From NCBI GenBank assembly GCA_902785325.1, contig CACZXZ010000005.1:26128-90127 (forward strand): DNA of 64,000 bases, given 5' to 3'. Shown here in pieces: positions 1 through 9,170 of the stretch. The notes under the pieces are model-generated. The model was given only the letters and a program-made list of their open reading frames with translations, ran no database searches and had not been told where the DNA came from. The stretch's first letter is position 1. Every line of letters starts with the position of its first letter. The translations under genes and the position numbers were made by a program. The stretch is from an uncultured Succinivibrio sp. GTDB lineage: Bacteria > Pseudomonadota > Gammaproteobacteria > Enterobacterales > Succinivibrionaceae.

Positions 1-27
1 TATCACACACATACCAATTTTTTTCAT
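1..27 (-). CDS. Start of a truncated gene at the window edge
   Basis: Only the first nine codons are present (M-K-K-I-G-M-C-V-I), running off the left edge. The start is supported by a strong ribosome binding site, AGGTGAGG, five bases upstream of the ATG. The gene lies 24 bp downstream of the TraM-like gene on the same strand and is probably in its operon. The Met-Lys-Lys start followed by hydrophobic residues could begin a signal peptide, but too little is visible to name it. Confidence 0.45.
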
Positions 28-51
28 AAAAACCTCACCTGTTAACTAAAG

Positions 52-528
52 TTAACCAAACAACTTGAGTAAAGCATAACCAACGGCAAAGCCACCACCA
101 AAGGAGAATATCATAAAGATATACACCATTTTTTTAATTGCTAACATAGTAGTATCAAGACGATTCTGTATGTCTTTTACCATGTTATTTTTTAAATCAG
201 TGAAGATTAAAGAAATATTCTTTTGTACATCATGATTTAAAATACTTTCAATTCTTGCACAAGCGTTTTTAACGCTATCTTCTAAAGCCTTAAAGCTTTG
301 TTGTTCTCTTTCAGCCCACAAGTCAGCCAAATCATTAAGCTTACCTTGGGACATAGAAATAAACTCACTTAAACTTTTAGCTAATTGACGAGTAAACATT
401 TCAAACATTAAGAATTGTAAAATCACAGGATCTTTATCTGAAATATGTTTACCATACTTCTCAAAACACAATTTCTTAAAGTTTTGGTAAATCTCGTCAA
501 AATCAATATTTGTTGTATTAGATGCCAT
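52..528 (-). CDS. TraM-like conjugal transfer protein
   Basis: This 158-aa protein has a soluble, helical N-terminal part and one C-terminal membrane segment (about residues 134-155, rich in Phe, Ile and Gly). The early sequence KHISDKDPVILQFLM resembles the start of the IncP plasmid protein TraM, which is a similar size and also ends in a membrane segment. This is a resemblance from memory, not a search. In IncP plasmids TraM belongs to the oriT-proximal transfer genes. Here the gene is about 30 kb from oriT and heads a run leaving the window, where further transfer genes may lie. Alternatively it is an unrelated membrane-anchored coiled-coil protein. Confidence 0.5.
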   Translation of the reverse strand: MASNTTNIDFDEIYQNFKKLCFEKYGKHISDKDPVILQFLMFEMFTRQLAKSLSEFISMSQGKLNDLADLWAEREQQSFKALEDSVKNACARIESILNHDVQKNISLIFTDLKNNMVKDIQNRLDTTMLAIKKMVYIFMIFSFGGGFAVGYALLKLFG

Positions 529-671
529 CTATTTATCCACCAATTTTGTCGTGTCAAACATAAAAAGTTAAACCGACTTTACAAAAATTACTTTATAAAA
601 ACCTTTTATACAAATACAAAAGGCTCTTTTACAAGAACTCTTTTGTATCAGCTTTAATAAATCAAATTTAT

Positions 672-1193
672 CTATTCAATCATGCCTTGTTTAAACATCT
701 CAATGATGTCAATTCTAGACTCTAATTCACAAGCAACTCTTTCAACAAAGCAGGAGCAAATCGCATTATTTCTAATATCTTTATGCTTTTTAAATTCTTC
801 ATCCGTTGCATAATGAATTGAATGAGGAAGCTCATATCTACCGTATTGATCTTTTAACACACCAAAATGTTGACCTTGCAACAACTCTTCAAAGTAAGTT
901 GTCATAATTGGATAACGATCAACTAATTCTTGAATTTCAAAATCTTTATACCAATGATAACCAAAATACAGACCTTGAGCTAAATCAATAATTTTAAGAG
1001 CAAAATCACTAAATTCCTGAATAGTTTTTGGAAATTGATAATTCACGATTTCTAATAAGGTATCTAATTGAGGAAATTTACTCATGATATAGTCATGACA
1101 TTTTTTAAAATCAATTTTTACCTCAGCATAGCCAATCGCATTAGGATCACATTTATATTCAACATTGTAGTTGTATATATTCAATACAGCCAT
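672..1193 (-). CDS. Unrecognised 173-aa protein
   Basis: I do not recognise this protein. It is soluble-looking and rich in aromatic and acidic residues, with no signal peptide or membrane segment. It lies between the TraM-like gene and the large DUF285-repeat gene, all on the minus strand. A 143-bp gap follows it and contains an imperfect hairpin (TACAAAAG at 615-622 against CTTTTGTA at 640-647), so it may be the last gene of its transcript. Confidence 0.65.
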   Translation of the reverse strand: MAVLNIYNYNVEYKCDPNAIGYAEVKIDFKKCHDYIMSKFPQLDTLLEIVNYQFPKTIQEFSDFALKIIDLAQGLYFGYHWYKDFEIQELVDRYPIMTTYFEELLQGQHFGVLKDQYGRYELPHSIHYATDEEFKKHKDIRNNAICSCFVERVACELESRIDIIEMFKQGMIE

Positions 1194-1241
1194 CTTACTT
1201 TCTCACACTTATAAATAACACACTTATAGGATATACCACAA

Positions 1242-3527
1242 TTAACGTTTTTTCAATTTAGGAATACCATTTTTAAGCAGTTCTGTTGACTTTTTTAACA
1301 CTTTTTTATTTTGTTCTTGTGGAGAATTAAATTTTTTAGTGGTTAAATAAGGTTCAAGTAATAGCTCAGCATCTTGAGCATAAAATCTTCCATTATCAAG
1401 CTCATCATCTGATAACTTGTCTTTTAATTCTAAATTATCTTTATTAGCAATATTGATGATACTAGAAAAATCCTGCTCAGCATATTTAAATACCATCCAA
1501 TCAGGTTTATGCCACATTTTACTATCGTCAAACAAGACATTTAAAAAAGTGAATTGTTTAAAATCAAGAGCACATAAATGATCTTTTATCGAGTCTTTAA
1601 TATTACTCTGTTCAAGTTTTGGATCATCAATTAAACATTTTACTAAATAATTCTTATCAGAATTTTTTACAGCAACTGCATAAACACAACCTTCATTTGC
1701 TACATACCAATTATGATCTTTAAAATTTTCAAATTTAAAATGTTCAATTTCATTATTATTTAGAAACAGATCTAATTGCTCTTTTAACTTTGCATCATTA
1801 ACTAAAATAACTGTTAAATCATTTCTTACCACAGGATTATAATTATCAAAAGAAAAGTTTTCAGGACTAGAAAAATCTGCTATCGGATCACGATAAATGC
1901 CACCGAAAGCTTCTACTTGTTGATTATAAAATTCACGCTCTTCTTGATCAAATTGATTAAAATCATTTCTATGTTCAATAAAGGTATTATAAGCACTAAA
2001 AAATAAAGCTTTTTGTATATTTTCAGAAAGCCAACCTTCTCTGCCAATATTACTCAACTCAAACTTTTTACAATTAGAAAACGCTCCAGCGCATTTTTCA
2101 TAAGGTAGATTTTGTTCAATTACATTTAACTTAGAAATATCTTGATTAAAGTACTCACAATTAGCACAACACAAAGCGATATTTTCTAATTTTGGATTAA
2201 TTAAAGGATCTAAAGATTGATTAAAATTTGTGCAGTATGCAAATTTTTTAAGGTTTTTAACAGCTTTACAACCTAAATGATCTAATTTTTGATTAAAACT
2301 TAAAGCTTCTTCAGCAAAGCCTTCAAAATTATCAACATCAGGAGCGTACCATTTTTCAAAACCACTAAAATCAAGCCTTCCTGACCGTGCAAAAACACCA
2401 ACAAATGACTTGCAACAAGATACATCAACACTATCTAAAGGTGGGAAGTCATTTTCTAAATAATCGTTTAGTTCATAAGGGTTACAAGCTACACCTGCAA
2501 ACTTTTTTAAGCAAGGATCAAAAATTGGAAAGTTATAATCTTCCCTATCAACTAAAACAGGACCTAAAGCATAATAATCGTGCTCCATAGCTGAATCTTT
2601 AAAGACATTATTTAAAAAATAATTAGTATTAGTAATACTATGAGCATCATCTCGATATTTAAATGTTTCTAAATTCCAGTTACTAAGATCTTGTCTAAAA
2701 CTATAAGTTTTTACAAAAGCTCTATCTAAAGCTTTAACAGAACTTACATTCCATTTAGAAATGTCTTGATTAAATTGTTTACAACCACAAAACATATAAC
2801 TAAGATCTTCTACTTTCGATACATCCCATGAACTTAGATCTTGATTAAACTTCTCACAACCATAAAACATATTGCTCATATCAGTTACATTAGAGGTGTT
2901 CCAAGTTTCAATACCACTAAAATCAGTACGATTACTCAAAGCAAATAAATCAGACATATCAGTTACATGAGAAGTATCAATCTCACCTAAGTTAATTCTA
3001 AGATCATGAATTAATTCATGTAATTCGTCTTTATTCTTAGGATAAAACATATTATTTACCTTATTGAATTTTTCTAAAATCCTTAAATGCTCATAATAAA
3101 GATCACTTTCAAAAGTATAATCAAATATTTTTGAAGCTTGAATGTGAGCATCATGTTGATTTAACTTACCTGATTGCAATAATTGACTCTCATAAAGCTC
3201 ATGCTTAATTAAAAATAAATCATGAGAATCAATAACATTCTTGTTTTTAGAAGAAAGTCTATTCCAAGATTGAGCTATATAAAAATTTGGATCAAATCTT
3301 TTAATTTCATTATTCTCTAATAAATGACAATCATAAAATAAATAATTTTTAATTTGCTTAATTAAAGCAACATCATAACCTGTATTTAATGCGATTTGTT
3401 CACAGTCATACGTTCTTTTACGAATTTCTTCATAAAACAATTCAGCATGTTTCTTAGCTTTATCTGAATCAGGATCAGTTATAGCTCCTGATATACCACC
3501 ACTAATAAAAAATAATGATAATTTCAT
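1242..3527 (-). CDS. BspA/DUF285 repeat protein with toxin-like N-terminal domain
   Basis: This 761-aa protein has three visible parts. Residues 1-155 (SGGISGAITDPDSDKAKKHA, then ALNTGYD, RFDPNFYIAQSW and IKHELYE...AH) resemble, from memory, a domain at the C-termini of some polymorphic toxins and MuF-type phage head proteins. The His/Glu spacing looks metal-binding. Residues about 170-300 carry BspA-type DUF285 repeats (DMSNMFYGCEKFNQDLSSWD and variants), and weaker repeats continue to about 500. The C-terminal 200 residues are unrecognised. There is no obvious signal peptide, so a surface location is doubtful. Its ATG directly follows the stop of the upstream 91-aa gene (TAAATG), implying translational coupling. 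Confidence 0.75.
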   Translation of the reverse strand: MKLSLFFISGGISGAITDPDSDKAKKHAELFYEEIRKRTYDCEQIALNTGYDVALIKQIKNYLFYDCHLLENNEIKRFDPNFYIAQSWNRLSSKNKNVIDSHDLFLIKHELYESQLLQSGKLNQHDAHIQASKIFDYTFESDLYYEHLRILEKFNKVNNMFYPKNKDELHELIHDLRINLGEIDTSHVTDMSDLFALSNRTDFSGIETWNTSNVTDMSNMFYGCEKFNQDLSSWDVSKVEDLSYMFCGCKQFNQDISKWNVSSVKALDRAFVKTYSFRQDLSNWNLETFKYRDDAHSITNTNYFLNNVFKDSAMEHDYYALGPVLVDREDYNFPIFDPCLKKFAGVACNPYELNDYLENDFPPLDSVDVSCCKSFVGVFARSGRLDFSGFEKWYAPDVDNFEGFAEEALSFNQKLDHLGCKAVKNLKKFAYCTNFNQSLDPLINPKLENIALCCANCEYFNQDISKLNVIEQNLPYEKCAGAFSNCKKFELSNIGREGWLSENIQKALFFSAYNTFIEHRNDFNQFDQEEREFYNQQVEAFGGIYRDPIADFSSPENFSFDNYNPVVRNDLTVILVNDAKLKEQLDLFLNNNEIEHFKFENFKDHNWYVANEGCVYAVAVKNSDKNYLVKCLIDDPKLEQSNIKDSIKDHLCALDFKQFTFLNVLFDDSKMWHKPDWMVFKYAEQDFSSIINIANKDNLELKDKLSDDELDNGRFYAQDAELLLEPYLTTKKFNSPQEQNKKVLKKSTELLKNGIPKLKKR

Positions 3528-3803
3528 TTAAAACCAACAGTACCATTCATGTTCAGGAATTGTATGTTCTTTTTTGTAACAATCTAAAATCTTCCACATA
3601 GCCCATACAGAATATCTTTTTAAGATCCTCTTTTCATTATAAGAAATCATCATTTCATCAATTTCAGGATTTGGAATAATTTCTTCTTTCTTAAGGTCAA
3701 ATTTTACTTTAAACGGAGCATAATCATGATAATCAACAACTTTACAATCTAAAGTGACATAAGTACCATCGAAAATAATGTTTAAAAGTTCTAGCATAGA
3801 CAA
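3528..3803 (-). CDS. Unrecognised 91-aa protein coupled to the DUF285 gene
   Basis: This is a small soluble protein that I do not recognise. The ATG has a good ribosome binding site (AGGAGT). The stop abuts the ATG of the 761-aa DUF285 protein, so the two are probably co-translated. If the toxin-like N-terminus of the large partner is real, this would be the natural place for a neutralising partner, but that is positional inference only. A TATAAT-type promoter lies just upstream at 3834-3839. Confidence 0.65.
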   Translation of the reverse strand: MSMLELLNIIFDGTYVTLDCKVVDYHDYAPFKVKFDLKKEEIIPNPEIDEMMISYNEKRILKRYSVWAMWKILDCYKKEHTIPEHEWYCWF

Positions 3804-3833
3804 CTCCTATTATCAACAGGTTTACTATTATCT

Positions 3834-3839
3834 ATTATA
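3834..3839 (-). promoter_or_regulatory. Promoter -10 box for the 91-aa/DUF285 gene pair
   Basis: On the minus strand the sequence reads GTACTATAATAGA, containing a perfect TATAAT. The same TACTATAATAGA core occurs before several other gene runs in the element. No clear -35 box was found. Confidence 0.5.
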
Positions 3840-3865
3840 GTACATTATCTAAATTAGATCTATGC

Positions 3866-4507
3866 TTATCGCCTTAAAACACCTGTTTTGCTTTTTGTTT
3901 GCTCTAATTCACGAGCCATATAGTCTAAATCTCTACCAATTATTGAAATTTGATTTTTTGAAAAGGCATTAGCAATATTTTTATAAGAATGTTTATCACA
4001 GCCTGCAAACAAACCTGTAACAATGCAATCTTCCCTAACACACCAGTCGTTTAAATCTTGATCAAAATTTTCACAACCTAGAAACATGTCTTGCATTTCT
4101 TTCACATTACCAACATCCCAAGAGCCTATATATTGGTTAAATTGTTTACACCCCCAAAACATGTGTGACATATCTTTAACCGAAGATACATCCCATGAAC
4201 TTATATCTTGATTAAACCTATCACAACAATAAAACATGCCTGACATATCAGTGACATGACTCGTGTCCCAATTCTCTATACCACTAAAGTCAGTACGTGA
4301 AGATTGAGCAAAACTTATTCTTGTAAGAAACACCTCAGGATCTAAATCAGGATTTTGTTCATAATCTTGATTGTAATCTTTTAATCTAGAAATAAAATCA
4401 TCTTCATTATCAACGTCAAAGTCTGCCTTAAAACATGAATTGCGTTCATATTCACACTCAAACGTAAAGTAATAATGATCAATTTCTACATCATAATCAG
4501 GTTTCAT
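3866..4507 (-). CDS. BspA/DUF285 repeat protein
   Basis: This 213-aa protein has at least three DUF285 repeats between residues about 60 and 165 (DMSGMFYCCDRFNQDISSWD, DMSHMFWGCKQFNQ, EMQDMFLGCENFDQDLNDW). Its first 50 residues and basic C-terminus (SKTGVLRR) are unrecognised. There is no signal peptide, although BspA-type repeats are best known from surface proteins. The repeats closely match those of the 761-aa protein downstream and the plus-strand protein at 36094, so the element carries three related copies. Function unknown. Confidence 0.75.
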   Translation of the reverse strand: MKPDYDVEIDHYYFTFECEYERNSCFKADFDVDNEDDFISRLKDYNQDYEQNPDLDPEVFLTRISFAQSSRTDFSGIENWDTSHVTDMSGMFYCCDRFNQDISSWDVSSVKDMSHMFWGCKQFNQYIGSWDVGNVKEMQDMFLGCENFDQDLNDWCVREDCIVTGLFAGCDKHSYKNIANAFSKNQISIIGRDLDYMARELEQTKSKTGVLRR

Positions 4508-4522
4508 GTTACTTCTCCAAAA

Positions 4523-5395
4523 TTACCTTTTTAGACCATTACCACGAGTTTTTTCTTTCTCTCTTTGCTTTTTCTTTTCTTCTTCCTTTTTCTTCTTCTC
4601 AGCCTCAAGTCGTAATTTCTCTTCCTGTTTACGTTTAATCTCAGCTAAACGTTTTTCTTGAATTTCTTTAACATTATGCTGTTTTTGATCAGGTGTGTTC
4701 GGAATTGCTTTGTTTAAATCATCCCCTACAATTTCCACACCAGTAGCATCCTTATCGTTCATCGCTTTAATCTTATCAGCAGAAGCTTTATCGATAATGT
4801 GATAATACAAATTCTCACAACCTGTAACTTCATTACTTACTTTTTCACCTGCTGTATTAGTAACAGGCTTTTGTTGACCATCTTTAACTAGATCAGTTAC
4901 CTTAAATTCAGGAGAATTAGTAACTACAAAAGTGTAACCTTCAGGAGCTTTCATAGCATCTGTATTTTCTTTTACTTCATCAGGAGATACAGCAGGCACT
5001 GAAGGCTTTGCTTGTGGAGCTAAAGGATCAATACCCACAGATTGACCATCATTGACAGCTACATGCTCATTAGCCATGTTTTCAACATTATTTTTTTGAG
5101 CTTCATTATCGAATTTATCTGTTTCCTTACCTTGATTAACATCTTCTTCTTCATTTTTAACTTTGTATTTAATAAAAAAATTATAACCCATCTTAAAAAT
5201 GGAAACAGATTTAGCCATTTTTTTTAAAATTGCAAATAAATCATCTCCTTCACTAGCTAATGCTTCACGAAGATTTAATTTGCCTTTATTCCTATTTAAT
5301 TCTTTGGCTTTTTTGACTTCTTTTTCATATTTATCTTGATCTGCTTCAAAATTCTGTTTAGCTTGATTTTCAAAATTTTTTATTGCATCAGCCAT
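4523..5395 (-). CDS. Unrecognised charged protein with C-terminal coiled coil
   Basis: This 290-aa protein is not recognised. I chose the ATG at 5395 (MADAIKNF) because AAGGAGAT sits six bases upstream; an earlier in-frame TTG lacks such a site. The N-terminus is a charged helix, a short hydrophobic stretch falls near residues 60-80, the centre is an acidic Pro/Asn-rich linker, and the last 60 residues are a Lys/Glu-rich coiled coil. It lies just downstream of ssb and reads the same way. Confidence 0.65.
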   Translation of the reverse strand: MADAIKNFENQAKQNFEADQDKYEKEVKKAKELNRNKGKLNLREALASEGDDLFAILKKMAKSVSIFKMGYNFFIKYKVKNEEEDVNQGKETDKFDNEAQKNNVENMANEHVAVNDGQSVGIDPLAPQAKPSVPAVSPDEVKENTDAMKAPEGYTFVVTNSPEFKVTDLVKDGQQKPVTNTAGEKVSNEVTGCENLYYHIIDKASADKIKAMNDKDATGVEIVGDDLNKAIPNTPDQKQHNVKEIQEKRLAEIKRKQEEKLRLEAEKKKKEEEKKKQREKEKTRGNGLKR

Positions 5396-5414
5396 TTTGA
5401 TCTCCTTATACAAT

Positions 5415-5442
5415 AATTGTCATGACAAAAGCCATGACAATT
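5415..5442. repeat. Inverted repeat containing the TTGTCATGACAA palindrome
   Basis: AATTGTCATG (5415-5424) and CATGACAATT (5433-5442) form a perfect 10-bp inverted repeat. The left arm and its flank contain the 12-bp palindrome TTGTCATGACAA (5417-5428), which recurs in the element at 22036, 26724 and 29520. No U-tract follows on either strand, so it is not a typical terminator. Confidence 0.55.
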
Positions 5443-5455
5443 AAGATTTAACTAC

Positions 5456-6100
5456 TTAAAAAGGTAAAGTTCCATCATTATTGACAGGTGAACCTTGACT
5501 TACCTTAGTATTTGTATTTGGTACATGACCATTAGTAATTGGATATGGTGCATTAGCATTTGTAGCACCATATTGAGCACCTTGATTTTGCACTCCATTA
5601 CCATAACGGTTATAACCTTGATTGTACTGATTATTAGAGTAACGGTTAGTAACATTACCTGAAGATACATAAGCAGTTTGATTACCAGTTCTAGCATTAC
5701 TATAACCGTTATTATGATTATAATTTTGAGTATTCTGAGGTTGAGTAACTTTACCTTTACGTTCTTCACCATTGTCGTTTAACAGTGCAAAATCACTCAC
5801 TACAATCTCAGTGTAGTACTTGTCAACACCACTCTTGTCAGTAAACTTACCGTTGTTAATTCTACCTTCTACATACAAGTTCTTACCTTGATGTACATAC
5901 TTTTGAAAAGTCTGAGCAAGCTTTCCCCAAACGGTTAAACGGTGATAGCAAGTTAAACTTACCTTTTGACCATTATTATTGATGTAATAATCAGGGGTAC
6001 ATAAATTGATATGTCCTACTACCTGATTATCAGCATAGTTTGAAAATTTAGGCTCTGAAGCAACATAGCCTACTAAAATTACTTTATTAATACCTTTCAT
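5456..6100 (-). CDS. ssb: Single-stranded DNA-binding protein
   Basis: This 214-aa SSB has an N-terminal OB-fold (residues 1 to about 112: MKGINKVILVGYVASEPKF, then WGKLAQTFQKYVHQGKNLYVEGRI). A long Asn/Gln/Gly/Tyr-rich linker follows, and the C-terminus ends DGTLPF, a variant of the DDIPF-type tip that recruits replication and repair partners. Conjugative elements often carry their own SSB to protect the entering strand. It sits in a long minus-strand run next to the 937-aa TOPRIM-like protein, which fits a DNA-processing role. Confidence 0.93.
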   Translation of the reverse strand: MKGINKVILVGYVASEPKFSNYADNQVVGHINLCTPDYYINNNGQKVSLTCYHRLTVWGKLAQTFQKYVHQGKNLYVEGRINNGKFTDKSGVDKYYTEIVVSDFALLNDNGEERKGKVTQPQNTQNYNHNNGYSNARTGNQTAYVSSGNVTNRYSNNQYNQGYNRYGNGVQNQGAQYGATNANAPYPITNGHVPNTNTKVSQGSPVNNDGTLPF

Positions 6101-6137
6101 AATTTTTCCTTATTCACAAGAATTAAACATTAAAAAC

Positions 6138-6338
6138 TTAACAACAAACCGATCTAATCACAGTGAAATAACTATCGTATAACTCTAACTTTAAATTTTT
6201 ATCGGTTTGACAGAGGTTAGCTAATTGCTCTTTAAAACACTTCTTAGCATCAGGCAAAGAGCTAAACACTCCTTCAATATAATACTCTTTACAATCTTTA
6301 GTATAACCTACGGTAAAGGGAGCTTTTAATTTCAACAT
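6138..6338 (-). CDS. Unrecognised 66-aa protein
   Basis: This small protein between the 937-aa gene and ssb is not recognised. Its sequence (EYYIEGVFSSLPDAKKCFKE) looks like an alpha/beta fold rather than random translation. It ends in Cys-Cys. It starts 18 bp after the stop of the larger upstream gene, so it is probably co-transcribed with it. Confidence 0.6.
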   Translation of the reverse strand: MLKLKAPFTVGYTKDCKEYYIEGVFSSLPDAKKCFKEQLANLCQTDKNLKLELYDSYFTVIRSVCC

Positions 6339-6356
6339 AAAACTAAGTTAAAGCTC

Positions 6357-9170
6357 CTATCTACTTGGTCTATAACTAGGTTTGCTTGGTTTTTCAACTT
6401 TAGCAGGTGTAGCTTGAATAGTAGGTTTAACCACCTTACCTTTATCAAGATTTCTCTGCTCTTTTTCAAGCTCTTTAACTTCTTGCTTGTAATCTTTCTT
6501 AGTATCAATATCATGCTTTTTAAGATATTCAGCAATAGATTTTTGCTCTTCTTTAACCATTTCCTTTGAAGTATTAGTTAAAGATTGATTATCTAAGGTT
6601 TCAATAGAAGCATTAGTTACAAAAGTAGCAAAACGCTCTGGATCAGCCTTATACAAATCAACTAATGATGCCTTACCATTAGCTATTTCTTCTTGAGAAA
6701 ATGGAGGTATAAAGGCTTGAGCAAAAGGTCTTTCATTTCGTAATGCTACACGAGCAGTGTGCATAGCATCGTGAACACCAGGATATTTAATATCTGAAGA
6801 GTGATCAGATGATTTAACCTGAAATTCGCCAATTACACCAATACCAACGTTGGGATATTTCTTAGCTAAATTCTCAGCAACATATTTTAAATTACCTGAA
6901 GTCATCGCACTTACTACGATAACTCCTTCAGGAGCTTTTTGTTGCATTAAACTTGCTGTTATAGGATCAGTAGTAATTAAAATACCTTTTGCCTTAGCTA
7001 AAGCATTGTTAATTCTGTTAGGCTCAAGATTTAACTTAGTAGCTAAAGGCATACCAAAACAGCCACGCATTGGAGCATGACCTACAAATTGTTGCAGACC
7101 ATTATCAGCAATCGCTAAAGAGTTAGTTACAGAGCCAGTATCATTAAACATAGGGAAAAAGGCAGTAGTGTTAGTCTTAATTTGCTCTTTGGCAAAAATA
7201 GAGTTGTCATACACACCTTTTTGATCGATAAAAGCACCTGTATTTTTAATTGAAATACCTAATTGCTTAAAGTAAGGGAAGTCTAAGTTAGTATCATTTG
7301 CACTCACCATACTCTTTGAAGCATAGCTATTATTTACAAAGTCGGCTACTTCCACACGATGTTGCATCTCCAAAGCGTTCTTCGTCATCATCACTTTAGC
7401 AAATTGCTCAGAGAACAACTTAGCTTTATCGGCATTTTGCACACCTAATTTGTATTCAGTAGTGTTTGCTTTATTCTGATCGTAAATCTGTAAAATTGGC
7501 TCATTTTCAAAAGTAGCAAATTTATAAGCTACATTACCAATTTTTTGTACATTACCATCTAGAACAAGATCTTGAGGTCTTGCCTTAATACCAGCTTTTT
7601 CAAGATGTTTGCAAGCTTGATCTTTAAGTTCAACGGTGTACTCTTCCATCTTTTTAAATTCATCAGGTGAAGGTAAGTATTTAGCATACTTTTCACGGTT
7701 CTCAGGTGTATCTTCTACACACATCGCACCATGATAAGGATCAAGTTTAACTCCTTTTAAGAGATTATCATTTTTAAGCTCTAAACGATCTTCTCTATTC
7801 ATCACAAGATATAAAGGACGTTTATCAGACTTTAAGATCTCTTTAGCTTTAACATCCTTAAAGCCAGGATTGATTAAATTCAAGCCAAAGTTAGAACGTT
7901 GAATATGTTCTAATAAAGCACTAGCTTCACCCATGTTCTGTAAGCTAAATTCCTTTAATTGCTGAGCAGTAAAATACTTCTTATTAGTATTCAAAAGCTC
8001 ATTTACATTCTTAAAGGCACGCTCTTCAAGTAATTGGCAATTCTTATGAGTCATTTTACCCATTAAACGCACTTGAGCTGAGAAATTAGCAAATTCTTTT
8101 AAATCTTTGCCATTTTTCTCATAAGCAACCTTCATATTTGCAAGCAAATCATCTATTTGCTTATCAAATTTTTCACGTGAACGCTCAAACATATCGGTGC
8201 TACCAAGTCCTTTACCAGCAGATAATTTAGCATTAGCAAGTAAAGCTACACTCATAGCATGATCAGAGCAACATTTAGCTACAATAGCTAAATTCTCTTT
8301 TACATCACGATTAAGAGCTTTAGGCTTAGATAATCTATGAAAACGATCATCGATTGAAGCTTCAAGGTTTTCAGAACCATTTCGTAATAGCACTAAATTT
8401 GCTTTACTTTCAGCAACAGCTAGCTTTTCTTGAAGTTCAGCACCACGAGTTGACATAAAGATAGTACCATTAGCTTCTTTAAAAGCTCTTACAGCAGAAT
8501 AAAAGTTTTGTGCTTGATCATAAGATGATCTATAACCTAAATTTACACCAGCTTTAGTACAAGCGTGTAAAATTTCATTGTAATTATTTACACAGCCAGG
8601 TTTACGCATAGCCTTTTCTTTAGCACACTCATTAAGAGCTCTTGCTAAGAATAATTCTCGTTTAGCAGGATCAGTTTCATTTAAAGCCATAGCCAACATG
8701 GTTTTACCTAAAGTAGGCTTACCACTATTAATATCTAAGCCCGTTAAAGGTTTAGGTCTTTGGCATCTAGCTACTCTATCACAATATAAAGCACTACCTT
8801 CAATTAATGAAGCATCACAATAGTACTGATGCTCAATCGGATCATACTTAAAGCCGTTGTCAGGATTAGAAATCCAACGTGCTAAATTTTTTGGAACGAA
8901 ATCAAGGTAAACACGATGATTTAATTCTTCCATCTCAGAGTAAGTATGTCTAATGCCATATTGAGCAATTTTAATACGTTGCGCACGTTCACGAGCTTCT
9001 TTAAGATCGTATTGTTTTTGTCCTTTTAATTCAGGAAATAAACTTAATTCCTTAGAATCAATAGACCAAAGCTGAAGATCTTGGATCCATTGTGCCGATT
9101 TTGCAAAGTTGACTAAGACACCTTTTGCTTCATCATCTTTTTCACTAACTTCAATATATACGTTAGGCAT
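6357..9170 (-). CDS. Large DNA-processing-type protein with degenerate TOPRIM-like region
   Basis: This is a 937-aa protein. Residues 1-50 (YIEVSEKDDEAKGVLVNFAK, then LQLWSID) look like a DUF5710-type module. Residues about 729-790 (GILITTDPITASL, SGNLKYVAENLAKKYPN, GIGVIGEF) follow the layout of the TOPRIM domain of plasmid primases. However, the usual catalytic Glu is replaced (TTDPITA instead of an EG-type motif) and no DxD is visible, so primase activity is doubtful. The C-terminus is a Lys/Glu-rich coiled coil and a Pro-rich tail. It overlaps the upstream gene by 8 bp and precedes ssb. Similarity assignments are by eye. Confidence 0.7.
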   Translation of the reverse strand: MPNVYIEVSEKDDEAKGVLVNFAKSAQWIQDLQLWSIDSKELSLFPELKGQKQYDLKEARERAQRIKIAQYGIRHTYSEMEELNHRVYLDFVPKNLARWISNPDNGFKYDPIEHQYYCDASLIEGSALYCDRVARCQRPKPLTGLDINSGKPTLGKTMLAMALNETDPAKRELFLARALNECAKEKAMRKPGCVNNYNEILHACTKAGVNLGYRSSYDQAQNFYSAVRAFKEANGTIFMSTRGAELQEKLAVAESKANLVLLRNGSENLEASIDDRFHRLSKPKALNRDVKENLAIVAKCCSDHAMSVALLANAKLSAGKGLGSTDMFERSREKFDKQIDDLLANMKVAYEKNGKDLKEFANFSAQVRLMGKMTHKNCQLLEERAFKNVNELLNTNKKYFTAQQLKEFSLQNMGEASALLEHIQRSNFGLNLINPGFKDVKAKEILKSDKRPLYLVMNREDRLELKNDNLLKGVKLDPYHGAMCVEDTPENREKYAKYLPSPDEFKKMEEYTVELKDQACKHLEKAGIKARPQDLVLDGNVQKIGNVAYKFATFENEPILQIYDQNKANTTEYKLGVQNADKAKLFSEQFAKVMMTKNALEMQHRVEVADFVNNSYASKSMVSANDTNLDFPYFKQLGISIKNTGAFIDQKGVYDNSIFAKEQIKTNTTAFFPMFNDTGSVTNSLAIADNGLQQFVGHAPMRGCFGMPLATKLNLEPNRINNALAKAKGILITTDPITASLMQQKAPEGVIVVSAMTSGNLKYVAENLAKKYPNVGIGVIGEFQVKSSDHSSDIKYPGVHDAMHTARVALRNERPFAQAFIPPFSQEEIANGKASLVDLYKADPERFATFVTNASIETLDNQSLTNTSKEMVKEEQKSIAEYLKKHDIDTKKDYKQEVKELEKEQRNLDKGKVVKPTIQATPAKVEKPSKPSYRPSR

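Noticed and set aside
615-647. TACAAAAG/CTTTTGTA inverted repeat as a terminator
   Set aside because: It has an AT-rich 8-bp stem, a 17-base loop and no T-run in the right place; too weak to annotate.
445-657. Plus-strand frame opposite the TraM-like gene
   Set aside because: It overlaps a convincing minus-strand gene, lacks a ribosome binding site and has repetitive hydrophobic composition typical of antisense frames in AT-rich DNA.
5500-5772. Second minus-strand frame inside ssb
   Set aside because: It is the shifted reading of the Asn/Gly/Tyr-rich SSB linker; its Ile/Val/Met-rich low-complexity translation is an artefact.
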